DNA from: Rosistilla oblonga
GTDB taxonomy: Bacteria > Planctomycetota > Planctomycetia > Pirellulales > Pirellulaceae
Direction of reading: 5' to 3'
Assembly (NCBI RefSeq): GCF_007751715.1
Contig: NZ_CP036292.1
Location: 3,286,001 to 3,350,000 of the forward strand
Length of the DNA stretch: 64,000 nucleotides
Both the position numbers and the translations under genes were made by a program. The notes beneath the pieces were generated by a model that was not told the DNA's origin, made no database searches, and was given only the letters and a program-made list of their open reading frames with translations. Positions 43,987-53,397 of this stretch are shown here, one piece after another (position 1 is the first letter of the stretch; each line of letters opens with the position of its first letter).

Positions 43987-45954
43987 TTAGTTCTCGATGC
44001 CAGTGTGGTCAGGCGTCAGGACGCGTGCTATCTCGCTTTTGTAGAGCTTTGCACCTCGGACGCTCAAATGATCGTCGTCGATGTAATAAATGACATTTCC
44101 GTCAGCCAGGACAGCTTTTCCATTTTGTGAATGGTTGTGGTTTGTTGGCACGAACGATGCTCGGCATTTGGTTGCAAAGCCTGATAGTTGGCTCATGCGT
44201 TGTTCGTAGTGTTCGGTTCCATAGATCGGTACCTTTAGTGTCGATGATGAAGGAGCTGATTCGCGGAGGTACGCTGCATACCGCAGTGCATTGCTGTCGC
44301 CAATGTGAAGGGGAGGGGGTTGGCCAATGATGACTAATTGTTTGCAATGCTTTTGAAGAAGCGATATGAAAACAGGTAGTGATTCAAATTCGCTATTTGA
44401 CTGCTTTGTCCAGAGCGAAGCAATGCAGATGAAGTCGGGTTTCCAGCTCTTAATGCAGTTAAGGCGGGCTTGGTCAAACATTCGCATTTGCTGCGCAGTG
44501 AAGAATGCTGTCTTGCTGCCGCTGCCTTCATTGAAAACCAGAGGGGTGCCACTGGCGGCAAAAAAACACACGGTTTGACCATTCTGTTGGGCAATCTCGT
44601 CAATGGTGTCACTCCACATTAATCCATGGGAGTCGCCGAAGACGACGATCTCTGGTGTCTCATTGCCATATCGTTTGATGATGCCCGATTCCCGGTATGT
44701 CGTGGAGTTGCGTTTTTCACGCATCGGTGTTTCGATGCCACGCATTCGACTAGCCATCCTGCCCTGCAGAGGTTGCTGGGTCGGGCGGTTGTCGTAAATT
44801 TGCCCTAGCCAAACCACGTTGTCGAAACCTTTGACGTCATAGTCTCGCTGGGAATACTGCATGGTGGTGACGACCGTGATGCAGGCAATTGCTAGTGAGG
44901 CGTTGATGGAAGCCCATCTCCGGTTGTAGCGGATTGGATTCTCAATCAGGGCATAAGTTGCGACCGACAGAAGGAAGCTGATACCGAGGACGTATGCAAC
45001 CGGTGGGGTACTAGTCACCATAGCATGACGGAGTAATACAATCACTGGCCAATGCCACAGATACAACGAATACGATAGTTTGCCGATGCTCACCAAAAAT
45101 GAGGAGGACAGAAGCCGGTTTGTCCAATTGCTACCTGCAGACGTGGCCAGCAGAATTGCAGAACCTGCCACCGGAAGCGATGCCTGGTAGCCCGGAAAGG
45201 AACTTGAGTTGCAGACAAAAAAAGAAAGCAAGGTCAATGCTAGGCCCGTTGCAGCCCCTATTTCTAAAAGCGATTGACTGGGGCGAAACCAAACCACTCG
45301 TCCAGCGAGTGCGATGACGCACCCGACGAGTAACTCCCAGGCGCGAAATGGCAGCAGGAAAAATGCCCAATGCGGTTTTACCGGTGTGATGGCGATACAC
45401 GCGATGAAGCTAAAAAGAGCGAAGGCGCCCAAAACGATGACACGTTGCCGAACAGGACGTTTAGCAAGGAGGAATAGAAGAGGCGGTAAGCACAAGTAAA
45501 AGTGCTCTTCGACCGCAAGAGACCAGATGTGCAAGAATGGGCTGGATTCTGCTGCGGGGCCCCAATAGTCCCCCCCAAGTCGCATCATCTTGACGTTTGC
45601 AAGCAAGAGCAGGCACCACTGGGCTTGCCGAGCAATTTCGAGCCATTGGTCGCTGAAAACGAAAAAGTAAGTCGCAATCAGTGTTGCGATCAGCACGGTA
45701 GCGAATACAGGGAACAGACGCTTGATTCGACGACCCCAGAACTTTCGAAAACTAAACGTTCCTTTCTCTAGTTCGGCTGAAATGATGGTCGCCATCAAAA
45801 AGCCTGAGATTACGAAGAAAACGTCCACACCTGCAAATCCACCATCCATTCCTGTAACTCCTGCATGGAACAGGATAACCGGTATCACTGCAACAGCCCG
45901 AAGGCCATCAATGCTGGGGCGGTATGTGAAGTTGTTTTGAGTCACGTGATTCAA
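43987..45954 (-). CDS. Acyltransferase family 3 protein fused to a C-terminal SGNH domain (OafA-like)
   Basis: 655 residues from a TTG at 45954; the next start codons are far inside the membrane domain. The first ~390 residues hold about ten hydrophobic segments with family motifs SIDGLRAVAVIPVILFHAG, VDVFFVISGFLM, SLAVEEHFYL and the terminal SLYLWHWPVIVL. The rest is a periplasmic SGNH hydrolase-like domain with block I GDSHGLMWSD and block V DDDHLSVRGA. Such proteins O-acetylate cell-surface polysaccharides or lipopolysaccharide. The gene lies 14 bp from rmlA, in the same operon. Confidence 0.92.
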   Translation of the reverse strand: MNHVTQNNFTYRPSIDGLRAVAVIPVILFHAGVTGMDGGFAGVDVFFVISGFLMATIISAELEKGTFSFRKFWGRRIKRLFPVFATVLIATLIATYFFVFSDQWLEIARQAQWCLLLLANVKMMRLGGDYWGPAAESSPFLHIWSLAVEEHFYLCLPPLLFLLAKRPVRQRVIVLGAFALFSFIACIAITPVKPHWAFFLLPFRAWELLVGCVIALAGRVVWFRPSQSLLEIGAATGLALTLLSFFVCNSSSFPGYQASLPVAGSAILLATSAGSNWTNRLLSSSFLVSIGKLSYSLYLWHWPVIVLLRHAMVTSTPPVAYVLGISFLLSVATYALIENPIRYNRRWASINASLAIACITVVTTMQYSQRDYDVKGFDNVVWLGQIYDNRPTQQPLQGRMASRMRGIETPMREKRNSTTYRESGIIKRYGNETPEIVVFGDSHGLMWSDTIDEIAQQNGQTVCFFAASGTPLVFNEGSGSKTAFFTAQQMRMFDQARLNCIKSWKPDFICIASLWTKQSNSEFESLPVFISLLQKHCKQLVIIGQPPPLHIGDSNALRYAAYLRESAPSSSTLKVPIYGTEHYEQRMSQLSGFATKCRASFVPTNHNHSQNGKAVLADGNVIYYIDDDHLSVRGAKLYKSEIARVLTPDHTGIEN

Positions 45955-45968
45955 TAAGGGAACGGTGT

Positions 45969-46844
45969 CTAGGCTTTGTTGGCGATCGACAGAAGGTACT
46001 CGCCGTAGGCGGTTTTGTTGAGTCGGTCGGCTTGCTCACGGAGCGCGTCGGTCGACAGCCATCCGTGAGTGTGGCCGATCTCTTCCAGACATGCGACTTT
46101 GAAGCCCTGGTGGTGCTCGATTGTTTTGACAAACATGGAGGCCTCCAGAAGACTTTCGTGGGTTCCGGTGTCTAGCCACGTGTGCCCACGGCCAAGAATC
46201 TCGACGCTCAATTTTCCAGCGTTCAAGTATTCGCGATTGATACAGGTGATCTCCAATTCGCCGCGGGCGGAGGGTTTCACGTTCTTGGCAATCTGGACCA
46301 CGTCGGCATCATAGAAGTAGAGCCCCGTGACGGCAAAGTTTGACTTGGGTGCCGAGGGTTTCTCTTCCAATGAAATGGCTTTGCCCGAAGCGTCGAATTC
46401 AACAATGCCAAATCGATGCGGGTCGTGGACCTCGTATCCAAACACGGTAGCGCCGTCGGTCTGCGACGAGGCTGACTTCAACTTCGGCGAAAACCCTTGC
46501 CCGTAAAAAATGTTGTCGCCCAACACCAGTGAAACCGAGTGGCCGTCGATGAAGTCCGCTCCGATTAGGAACGCTTGCGCCAAGCCTTCAGGACGCGGTT
46601 GGATCTCGTAGGTGAATTCGACGCCGAACTGTTCCCCCGAACCTAACAGGTTCTTGTAGTGCGGCAGATCCTCCGGCGTGGAGATGATCAAAATGTCTCG
46701 GATGCCGGAGAGCATTAGCACGCTGATGGGGTAGTAGACCATCGGCTTGTCGTATACAGGCAACAGCTGCTTACTGATTGCACGCGTCACTGGGTGCAGT
46801 CGGGTGCCCGAGCCGCCCGCGAGGACAATACCTTTTCGTGTCAT
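45969..46844 (-). CDS. rmlA: Glucose-1-phosphate thymidylyltransferase
   Basis: 291 residues, the standard RmlA length, from ATG 46844 ([19 protein letters not shown]). The G-rich nucleotide-binding signature GGSGTRLHP is at residues 9-17, and later [15 protein letters not shown] and the acidic GDNIFYGQ (metal and sugar-phosphate site) are typical. It makes dTDP-glucose from Glc-1-P and dTTP, the first step to dTDP-4-keto-6-deoxyglucose. No rmlB lies in the window, so the dehydratase must be elsewhere. It is the first gene of the polysaccharide operon and precedes the acyltransferase/SGNH gene. Confidence 0.95.
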   Translation of the reverse strand: MTRKGIVLAGGSGTRLHPVTRAISKQLLPVYDKPMVYYPISVLMLSGIRDILIISTPEDLPHYKNLLGSGEQFGVEFTYEIQPRPEGLAQAFLIGADFIDGHSVSLVLGDNIFYGQGFSPKLKSASSQTDGATVFGYEVHDPHRFGIVEFDASGKAISLEEKPSAPKSNFAVTGLYFYDADVVQIAKNVKPSARGELEITCINREYLNAGKLSVEILGRGHTWLDTGTHESLLEASMFVKTIEHHQGFKVACLEEIGHTHGWLSTDALREQADRLNKTAYGEYLLSIANKA

Positions 46845-48403
46845 AAGTTGCATTGCTCTGTGGTATGGTGGAACGGTGTTGGTTCGTGGCTTTAACCACA
46901 GGATGTACCAGAACGCCACCTGAGTTCAAACTCAGCCAAACCCTTCAAGCAGATGCCCAAATAGAAAGGGAGCTAGGGGAATTACAAGGACGGTCTACTG
47001 GGAGTGCTTGGATTTGAGCTGACGCGTGACTCGTCGGATTCTTGGGCTGTGTCAAAGCAGCGCTAGAATCCAGGGCTGAAACTTATCAAAGGGTCGGCGC
47101 GGACTTCGTTCCTTTGGGTGACAGGCACCTTCGTTTTCGCAGCCGTTAACTCGTTGGTTTTACTTGTGCATCCATGCATCGGTTCAATTTTTTGTCTTGC
47201 GTTCTGCGCACCGTTTTGTAGGCGGGCAAACGTAACGCTACGACGAATACATACCCCGCGCCCAGTCGTTGTGTCGCGAGATTTCGTCTACTGATTTGAT
47301 TGGCTTATCCTTAATCAAACAAGTCCCCACGTCTATGGATTTGGTAATCGACAGAAGGTTTGTAAAACCCCTCGCTGCCACAGGCCACACAACCGTGCAA
47401 ACCAGCATCTAGACTACTTCAAGCGGGGGGCGTCTGTGTCCCGAATGGTAACCCCCACGTTCAAATCGCCAGCTGTGGGCAGCGGTACCTGGGGAGGGTA
47501 CGGTAGAACTTTGTAATTCCCCAGTACTTGTGAATAGACGGTCGCTCCTAAGTGGGGTGGGGCTGCGATTAGCTGTTTCCGATACTACCCTTGTACCGCG
47601 GAAACCACAATCAAATCGCGCCAGATTTACTTAACCACCCGCCCCCCCATCTCGCAACTTTGCCCGTCCGACTTCCGTTGGCCAGGTTCGTGCGGCGGGG
47701 GGAGCCTCCTTGGAGGCATGTATAATATTTTCAGCGACGGTTCTGAGTAGCTCACCCGCTAGAGTCTCGCGGTTAGGTAACGAACGGTCGGACGCGGACA
47801 TTAGTGCCGTAAGGTTAAGCCACCACGCTCGTGCGTGTTTGGTGGGACCGCCCGATTTGCAGTGCCTTACATTGGTCTGTCGGCGAGGGCGCAGCTTTTG
47901 CTGTTCTTGCTCATTTTCCTTAAATCATCGCACGCCGTTGTCAAGCAATTGATCCTTGTGGGGCCGTGAGCAGCGTCCGCGTAGATGGCCGCACGTAGTG
48001 CCCCGGTGGGGTAACGCAATGGAGAGAGGGATTGGCGGGAGCGGCCGGTAATCTGCCCGCGAATGAAGCCAAGATCGCAGATGGACTTTTCTGTGACTAG
48101 TTGCGTTGCTCGCTTTTGATCTTTTGAAGGGACGGTCATGTGAAGGAGGTCGCTGTTTGCGTGATTCGTGGGATCTCGCTGTTCGTTTTTGGCCTGTGAG
48201 TCGGCGCTATTGTGAGTGGTTCGCTGTTGATCGGGGGCGCGGGCGATTGGGGAAAGAAATCTGGAAGGTGTCGCTGTTGCGTTTGGTATGAATGTTGCAA
48301 ATAGCTGCCGTTGTCCGCCGCCGACTGTCACTTTTGTCACCGCGTGGTGCCGTGCCGTCGGGGCTGTTGTTTGTTTCAGTTCAAATGTACGGAGGTATGA
48401 GCC
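46845..48403. other. 1.5-kb region without a recognised gene between rmlA and the heat-shock gene
   Basis: Frames here have no protein-like composition and none encodes a known family. The region separates the divergent rmlA operon and hsp20, so it should hold both promoters, possibly with a long untranslated leader for the polysaccharide operon. C- and G-homopolymer runs occur near 47.64 and 47.70 kb, with an inverted repeat GCCTCC-TT-GGAGGC at about 47.70-47.72 kb. No tRNA, terminator or JUMPStart-like element was found. Confidence 0.5.
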
Positions 48404-48847
48404 ATGTCTAGTTACAACATGACCCGAGCGCTTGTTCCCAGTGGGTTTGGAATTTCGGGACGCGAGATGGAGGAGCTGTTCGATCGTCTGTTCCATCCCG
48501 GCAGTAGCCCTGCTGCAAACCGGTGGACTCCGCCTGCTTCGGTTTGGGAGACGGGTGAGCAGATCCACTTGGAGATGGAGTTGGCTGGAGTCGCTCGCGA
48601 GGACATTGATGTCAGCTTTGAAGACGGTTTGTTAAAGATCTCGGCTAAGCGGCCTCAGCCCGATGCGACCGACCGGTCCTATTTGCACGACGAGCGCGCG
48701 TGGGGTGAGATGACGCGGACGATGCGTGTCGCCGATTCCGTCGATCCCGATTCGATCGAAGCTTCCTTTCAGAACGGACTGCTCCACATTCAGCTCTGCA
48801 AACGAGCCGAAGTGTTGCCAAAACGGATTGAGATCAAGTCGTCCTGA
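48404..48847 (+). CDS. Small heat-shock protein (Hsp20/alpha-crystallin)
   Basis: 147 residues from ATG 48404, with GGAGG nine bases upstream. The alpha-crystallin domain spans about residues 40-140, with the conserved ELAGVAREDIDVSFEDGLL and the G-L-L consensus NGLLHIQLCKRAEV. The N-terminal arm is short. It is an ATP-independent chaperone preventing aggregation during heat or oxidative stress. A hairpin terminator lies 65 bp downstream. Regulation by a heat-shock sigma factor or a thermosensor could not be shown; no clear sigma-32 or CIRCE element was seen. Confidence 0.93.
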   Translation: MSSYNMTRALVPSGFGISGREMEELFDRLFHPGSSPAANRWTPPASVWETGEQIHLEMELAGVAREDIDVSFEDGLLKISAKRPQPDATDRSYLHDERAWGEMTRTMRVADSVDPDSIEASFQNGLLHIQLCKRAEVLPKRIEIKSS

Positions 48848-48911
48848 TCCTTCTGATGGTGCTTGGCTCCGGCCCTTAGGCGATCGATAGGGAGCGGTAG
48901 TGGGATGTGAA

Positions 48912-48950
48912 GAAACTCCGCGGACGCAATGTCCCGCGGAGTTTCGGTTT
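48912..48950 (+). terminator. Intrinsic terminator of the hsp20 gene
   Basis: A perfect 12-bp stem (GAAACTCCGCGG at 48912-48923 and CCGCGGAGTTTC at 48934-48945) with a 10-nt loop, followed by a GGTTTT stretch. The T-run is short, so the efficiency is uncertain. Its position 65 bp after the stop fits a terminator. Confidence 0.7.
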
Positions 48951-49040
48951 TGGACGGTTTCTTGGCTTCACTGCGGAAGGCGAAGCAATTTGTGAGCATT
49001 GTTTCTCGCTGCGATGGTGGTTCGTGAACCCAGCGCTCGA

Positions 49041-49108
49041 GCCCTCCCCGAAAAACTCGCTGAAGGCTCGTTTTTCGACCCTCCCAGCGTTGCTTGGCGG
49101 GTGAAGTG
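49041..49108 (+). repeat. 68-bp dispersed repeat, copy A
   Basis: Begins GCCCTCCCCGAAAAACTCGC and ends GTGAAGTG. It matches the copy at 49200 at nearly every base. The segment contains a CCCTCCC pair. A diverged copy in the opposite orientation lies at about 53.1 kb. Confidence 0.85.
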
Positions 49109-49199
49109 TTTTTGTTTATGGGGCTGCGATCTACTACCTTGGGACTAAGTTTGTTTGAGCAGTGTCGTGAGGAAGTTGTTGTGGAGATACTGCCGTATT

Positions 49200-49267
49200 G
49201 CCCTCCCCGAAAAACTCGCTGAAGGCTTGTTTTTCGACCCTCCCAGCGTTGCTGGGCGAGTGAAGTG
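49200..49267 (+). repeat. 68-bp dispersed repeat, copy B
   Basis: Nearly identical to copy A at 49041, in the same orientation, with an interval of 159 bp between the starts. Differences are a few substitutions (for example TTGT for TCGT, TGGG for TTGG). Confidence 0.85.
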
Positions 49268-49451
49268 ATCATATAGGCATGTGCGTAAGTTCTGGCGAGC
49301 CAGCGGGGCAAAATTCCTTGGTTCCCTACTCCGCGTCAGTGACGTTCTGCCACACCTGTGCAAAGGTGTGCCTGCGGCGACAATGGAGGCTGATAAATCG
49401 ATCGTCAGCTGATCTATCAGACCCGTCGACTTCGGAGCGTGATGCAGACCC

Positions 49452-50924
49452 ATGGACGTTGAAATACTCAGCCGGTTGCAGTTTGCCGGAACGATTATGT
49501 TCCACTACCTGTTCCCGCCTCTTTCGATCGGTTTGGGGCTGCAGTTGTTTCTGTGCGAGCTGGCTTATTACCGGACCCGCAATCCGGCCTGGGAGGCTGC
49601 CGCCCGTTTCTGGACTCGCGTCTTCGCTGTCAACTTCGCGATGGGCGTTGCGACTGGGATCGTGATGGAGTTCGAGTTTGGCACAAACTGGGCCGCCTAT
49701 TCCCGCTTCGTCGGCGATGTCTTTGGTTCGGCGCTGGCGGCCGAAGGGATCTTTGCCTTCTTTCTCGAAAGCGGCTTCTTGGCGGTGCTCGTCTTCGGCT
49801 GGGACCGCGTCGGGCCGAAGATGCATCTGTTCAGCACGCTGATGGTCTTTCTCGGTTCGGCGTTCAGCGCCGTATGGATCGTGGTCGCCAACAGCTGGCA
49901 ACAGACGCCCGCCGGGTACCACATCGTTTGGCACGACGTTCAGGGAGAACAGGTGCCGCGAGCGGAGGTGACCGATTTCTGGGCGATGGTCTTTAATCCC
50001 TCCTCCGTCGATCGCTTGACGCATACGCTGGTCGGGGCTCTTGTGCTGGGAGCGTTTTTCGTCGCCTCGGTCTGCTCCTACTACCTGCTGCGAGGAAAGC
50101 ACGAAGCGATAGCTCGGCGGTGCCTTTCGATCGCTCTGCCGACCTCGCTGTTGTTCACTCTTTTGGCAGCCGCTACCGGGCACGATTCGGCAAAAAAGCT
50201 CATCGAAACCCAGCCTGCCAAACTTGCAGCCATCGAAGCTCATTACGAAACGACCGACGAGCCGACCGGGCTGTATCTATTCGGATGGCCCGACGCCGAA
50301 AACAAGACGGTTCACTTTGGCGTGCAAATTCCGCGGATGCTGAGCCTGTTGGTCTACAACGACCCGTCGCGGCCGGTTCCGGGCATGGACAAGATCCCCG
50401 TCGACCAACGCCCGCCGATCTGGCTCCCCTTTCAAACCTTTCACATCATGGTCGGGCTGGGGACGTTGATGCTGCTCGTCTCCGCGATGGCCTGTTGGTC
50501 GTGGTACCGCGGCTTCTATGGTCGGCACCGTTGGTTGCTGTGGACGATCGTGGTGATGCCCGTCGCCGCGATGACCGCCAACCAAGCCGGCTGGATCACG
50601 GCGGAGGTCGGCCGCCAACCGTGGGTCGTCTACCCGTCGGTGCAAAACGGCGTCGAGATGATGGGGATGCGGACCGCCGATGGGCTGAGCGAATCGGTGA
50701 CGGCCGAGCAGGTGCTCGGTTCGATCATCCTGTTCGGGATCATCTATTCGCTGCTGTTTGCAGTTTGGATCTTCGTCCTGAACCAGAAGATCCAGCACGG
50801 CCCGGAATCGCCTGAAGAGTTGACCGAATACAAACGGCGGCTGCAGCGTAAGTCGATGTCCGAAACGATCGGGCACGGCGGAACTGCGTATGGTGGATCG
50901 TTGATGGACGAGGACTCCCGATGA
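49452..50924 (+). CDS. cydA: Cytochrome bd ubiquinol oxidase subunit I
   Basis: 490 residues from ATG 49452. The N-terminal histidine ([11 protein letters not shown], about residue 18) and the second haem ligand ([12 protein letters not shown], about residue 190) are in place. The quinol-binding and acidic region [19 protein letters not shown] lies at about 105-125. About nine hydrophobic segments are seen. With CydB it forms the high-affinity terminal oxidase that reduces oxygen with quinol without pumping protons, active at low oxygen. The cydB gene overlaps the stop by four bases (ATGA). No cydX or cydCD is in the window. Confidence 0.96.
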   Translation: MDVEILSRLQFAGTIMFHYLFPPLSIGLGLQLFLCELAYYRTRNPAWEAAARFWTRVFAVNFAMGVATGIVMEFEFGTNWAAYSRFVGDVFGSALAAEGIFAFFLESGFLAVLVFGWDRVGPKMHLFSTLMVFLGSAFSAVWIVVANSWQQTPAGYHIVWHDVQGEQVPRAEVTDFWAMVFNPSSVDRLTHTLVGALVLGAFFVASVCSYYLLRGKHEAIARRCLSIALPTSLLFTLLAAATGHDSAKKLIETQPAKLAAIEAHYETTDEPTGLYLFGWPDAENKTVHFGVQIPRMLSLLVYNDPSRPVPGMDKIPVDQRPPIWLPFQTFHIMVGLGTLMLLVSAMACWSWYRGFYGRHRWLLWTIVVMPVAAMTANQAGWITAEVGRQPWVVYPSVQNGVEMMGMRTADGLSESVTAEQVLGSIILFGIIYSLLFAVWIFVLNQKIQHGPESPEELTEYKRRLQRKSMSETIGHGGTAYGGSLMDEDSR

Positions 50925-51949
50925 ATTACGAACTGTTGACCTTCATTTGGTTTGTGCTGCTGGGCGTGCTGTTGTGCGGCTACGCGATCCTCGACGGATT
51001 CGATCTGGGCGTGGGGATTTTGCATCCGTTCATCGCCAAAGACGATACCCAGCGGCGGTTGGTGATGAATTCGATCGGTCCGTTGTGGGATGGCAACGAG
51101 GTCTGGTTGGTGACGTTTGGCGGAGCATTGTTTGCCGCGTTTCCAGTCGCCTACGCCACGGTTTTCAGCAGCTTTTACCTCGCGTTTTTCCTGTTGCTGA
51201 CCTGTCTGATCGGCCGAGCTGTCAGTCTCGAATTCCGCTCCAAGGTTCAGTCGCCTCGATGGCGAAAAGCCTGGGACTTCGGCTTCTTCGCTTCCTCACT
51301 GACCGCGGCGGCGCTGTTGGGGATCGCTGGCGGGAACGTGATGGCGGGGATGGAGTTGGGGCCGCGTTACGTCTATGAAGGCGGGCTGTTGAGCCAGATT
51401 TATTGGTATCCGCTGCTGGTCGGCGCGTTGACGGTTTCGCTGTTTGCCATGCACGGAGCGATCTATCTGTACCTAAAGACGGAGGACGAATTGCAGGCGC
51501 GAGTCCGCCGGGCGATCCATCCGCTGTTCCTGACCTTTGCGGGGCTGTACGTCGTCGTGACGCTAGCGACTTGGTTGCACGTCCCGCACGCCACCGAAAA
51601 CATCGCCAACTACCCGGTGCTTTGGATCGTCCCGGTCCTCAACTTCCTGGCGGTGCTGAACATCCCGCGAGCGATGTATCTGAACCGACCCGGATACGCC
51701 TTTTTCTCCTCGGCGATGGTGATCTTGGCGTTTGCTTCGCTGTTCAGCGTCGCGATCTTCCCGAACTTGATGCTCTCGACGATCGATCCGGCGTACAGCG
51801 TGACGCTGGAGAATGCTCGCAGCAGCCACGCGACGCTCGGCACGATGCTGATCATCGCCGCGATCGGGCTCCCCTGCGTGCTCAGCTACACCGTGATCAT
51901 CTACTGGATTTTCCACGGCAAAGTGAAGCTCGACCCGCACAGTTATTAG
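50921..51949 (+). CDS. cydB: Cytochrome bd ubiquinol oxidase subunit II
   Basis: 342 residues from ATG 50921 with typical CydB motifs: the N-terminal LCGYAILDGFDLGVGILHPF (residues 19-38), GPLWDGNEVWLVTFGGALFAAFP, and about eight transmembrane segments. The last part (VLSYTVIIYWIFHGKVKLD) fits the family end. It is the partner of CydA and contributes to the quinol oxidase structure. Its start overlaps the cydA stop, giving an equimolar operon. Confidence 0.96.
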   Translation: MNYELLTFIWFVLLGVLLCGYAILDGFDLGVGILHPFIAKDDTQRRLVMNSIGPLWDGNEVWLVTFGGALFAAFPVAYATVFSSFYLAFFLLLTCLIGRAVSLEFRSKVQSPRWRKAWDFGFFASSLTAAALLGIAGGNVMAGMELGPRYVYEGGLLSQIYWYPLLVGALTVSLFAMHGAIYLYLKTEDELQARVRRAIHPLFLTFAGLYVVVTLATWLHVPHATENIANYPVLWIVPVLNFLAVLNIPRAMYLNRPGYAFFSSAMVILAFASLFSVAIFPNLMLSTIDPAYSVTLENARSSHATLGTMLIIAAIGLPCVLSYTVIIYWIFHGKVKLDPHSY

Positions 51950-52070
51950 CCCATTCGGACGAGCTTTCGTTGCGTTCCGATCTGTCGCTGCGCAGCCGGC
52001 TAGCTGGCGAGGCGAAGATTTTCCCATTTTATTAGACAAATTGGCCGGGATCGCGCATCATGCTTTAACG

Positions 52071-52634
52071 ATGAGTGAACCCGACCCTATTTCCGAGCAA
52101 GTTCGCGAGTGTGCCGACCGGATCGCTGAAAGCGGTGCCGCAGCCCTCTCGGGACTCTACGACTTGACCTCCGGGCGGTTGGTTCGCTTCGCCACCACGG
52201 TCACTCGCAACCAGCACGATGCCGAAGACGCCGTGCAGTCGGCGCTGGTCAAAGTCGCCGACAACCCGCGGACGCTGCGCCGCGCCGAACGTCCCTGGCC
52301 CTATCTGTTGCAGATGGTACGGAACGAATCGCTGCTGATCCTGCGTCGCAAGAAACGCTGGCGATTTGCGACCGGGATCTTCGATCTTTTGACGCGTTGC
52401 CCCGTGGATGAACTGGAGCAGGAGGAGACCTATCGCATGGTCTGGTCGGCGATGCGCCGCTTGCCGCCGAAGCAGAGCGAAGTTGTCGCGCTGAAGATTT
52501 GGGAGAATTTCACGTTCGCGCAGATCGGCGAGGTCTTGATGATCTCGCCAGCGACCGCCGCCAGCCGTTACCGCTATGGGATCGCCAAGTTGGAGATCGA
52601 GTTGCGGGGCGAGGAAGTGGAGGAGCGGCGATGA
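52071..52634 (+). CDS. ECF-family RNA polymerase sigma factor
   Basis: 187 residues from ATG 52071; a TTG 30 bp upstream is less likely. Region 2 spans about residues 25-95 (SGLYDLTSGRLVRFATTVT, DAEDAVQSALVKVADN) and region 4 about 115-180 (LPPKQSEVVALKIWENFTF, ISPATAASRYRYGIAKLE). Its stop overlaps the next gene (ATGA), typical of sigma factor/anti-sigma pairs. The downstream protein is membrane-spanning. Target promoters are unknown; its place after cydAB may be coincidental or may hint at respiratory or envelope stress. Confidence 0.9.
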   Translation: MSEPDPISEQVRECADRIAESGAAALSGLYDLTSGRLVRFATTVTRNQHDAEDAVQSALVKVADNPRTLRRAERPWPYLLQMVRNESLLILRRKKRWRFATGIFDLLTRCPVDELEQEETYRMVWSAMRRLPPKQSEVVALKIWENFTFAQIGEVLMISPATAASRYRYGIAKLEIELRGEEVEERR

Positions 52635-53026
52635 GAGACGACCACGATTTTGGCGATGCGGAACGAGGGGATTCGCCCGCGATCGAAGCTGTTATCCGCG
52701 CTGCCGGCGATTATGTCGTCGTATCGGATGACCTTCGCCCGCGCACGATCGAAGCAGCAATCGAGCGGCAGGGGCTCGCCGTTACCCGCCGCCGCGTCCG
52801 TTGGGCTGCATTGGGAGCTGCTTTGTTTTTGGCGGTCTCGATCCCGTGGGTACGTTCCTACGATGGCGGTGGGCTGGAGTCGGTCTCACCGACGACAGCG
52901 GAGATCCACCGAGCCGCGTTGCGGTATGCTGCCGAAGCCAACATTACTCCCGATTGGGCTTTGCAGAAGGTGGTCGACGACCTCCGTCGCTCGCAAGCCG
53001 AGCGATTGGGACAATCGACACGCTAG
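52631..53026 (+). CDS. Small membrane protein coupled to the ECF sigma factor (candidate anti-sigma factor)
   Basis: 131 residues from ATG 52631, overlapping the sigma stop. A cytoplasmic ~55-residue N-terminus, a single transmembrane segment at about residues 60-77 (AALGAALFLAVSIPWVRSY), and a ~55-residue C-terminal part. No zinc-binding anti-sigma motif (HxxxCxxC) is present. By position it is probably an anti-sigma factor or a membrane sensor for the preceding ECF sigma factor; that is an inference. No family was recognised. Confidence 0.7.
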   Translation: MRDDHDFGDAERGDSPAIEAVIRAAGDYVVVSDDLRPRTIEAAIERQGLAVTRRRVRWAALGAALFLAVSIPWVRSYDGGGLESVSPTTAEIHRAALRYAAEANITPDWALQKVVDDLRRSQAERLGQSTR

Positions 53027-53397
53027 CCGCCTAAGCCACGCCGCGAGTCGCAAGCTCAAAAGTACGACGGGGAGCACTCGCCTTCACCCTCTCGCGGCGA
53101 AGCCGTGGGAGGGTCGGGAAACTAGCGCCGAGCGAGTTTTCCGAGGAGGGCGTTTTTCAGGGATCTTGTGCTGTGGATTTGGTCTCGACTCCCCTCCCCG
53201 AACTTCGCTTCGCTTGTTCGACCCTCCCCTTCAAACTTCGTTTGGGGAGCGGCGAGGCCGTGGGCGACCGCAATGAGAGCTGCAAAAAAAGCGATCTGGA
53301 CGTGGGGGCTTTCGATTGATGAAAATCTGCGTCGGTCGAGAGACTGCGGAGATGTCGGGCGATCGGAAACATCTCGCTGCGGGGATGCCGAGGAGAG
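53027..53397. other. Intergenic region carrying diverged repeats
   Basis: About 370 bp. It contains a reverse-orientation relative of the 68-bp repeat at about 53088-53153 and a second, less similar repeat-like segment (CCCCTCCCCGAACTTCG...) at about 53190-53250. Apparent frames here are by-products of the repeats. Confidence 0.5.
53088..53153 (-). repeat. Diverged copy of the 68-bp dispersed repeat
   Basis: In reverse complement it follows the copies at 49041 and 49200: GGGAGGGTCG, then ...AGCGAGTTTTCCGAGGAGGGC. About 70 percent identical by eye, with changes in the middle. It indicates a family with several ages of copy. Confidence 0.65.

Larger units (their letters stand above)
48848..49451. 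other. Intergenic region with a terminator and two 68-bp repeats
   Basis: About 600 bp between hsp20 and cydA, containing the hsp20 terminator and two copies of a dispersed repeat (see entries). The last ~180 bp before cydA should hold its promoter, but none was identified with confidence. Confidence 0.5.

Noticed and set aside
47710-47952. Short plus-strand frame with a TATAAT-like sequence just before it
   Set aside because: No protein character; the TATAAT has no -35 partner at proper spacing.
47867-48568. 233-codon minus-strand frame
   Set aside because: It overlaps the hsp20 gene on the other strand and has low-complexity, Arg/Ser/Thr-rich composition without motifs.
48856-49268. Frames containing the peptide WEGRKTSLQRVFRGG
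   Set aside because: This peptide is the translation of the 68-bp repeat in one frame and occurs in unrelated frames; it is not a gene.
52499-53026. Longer reading of the small membrane protein from 52499
   Set aside because: The first 44 codons lie inside the sigma factor region 4 in another frame; the ATG at 52631 overlaps the sigma stop in the normal coupled way.
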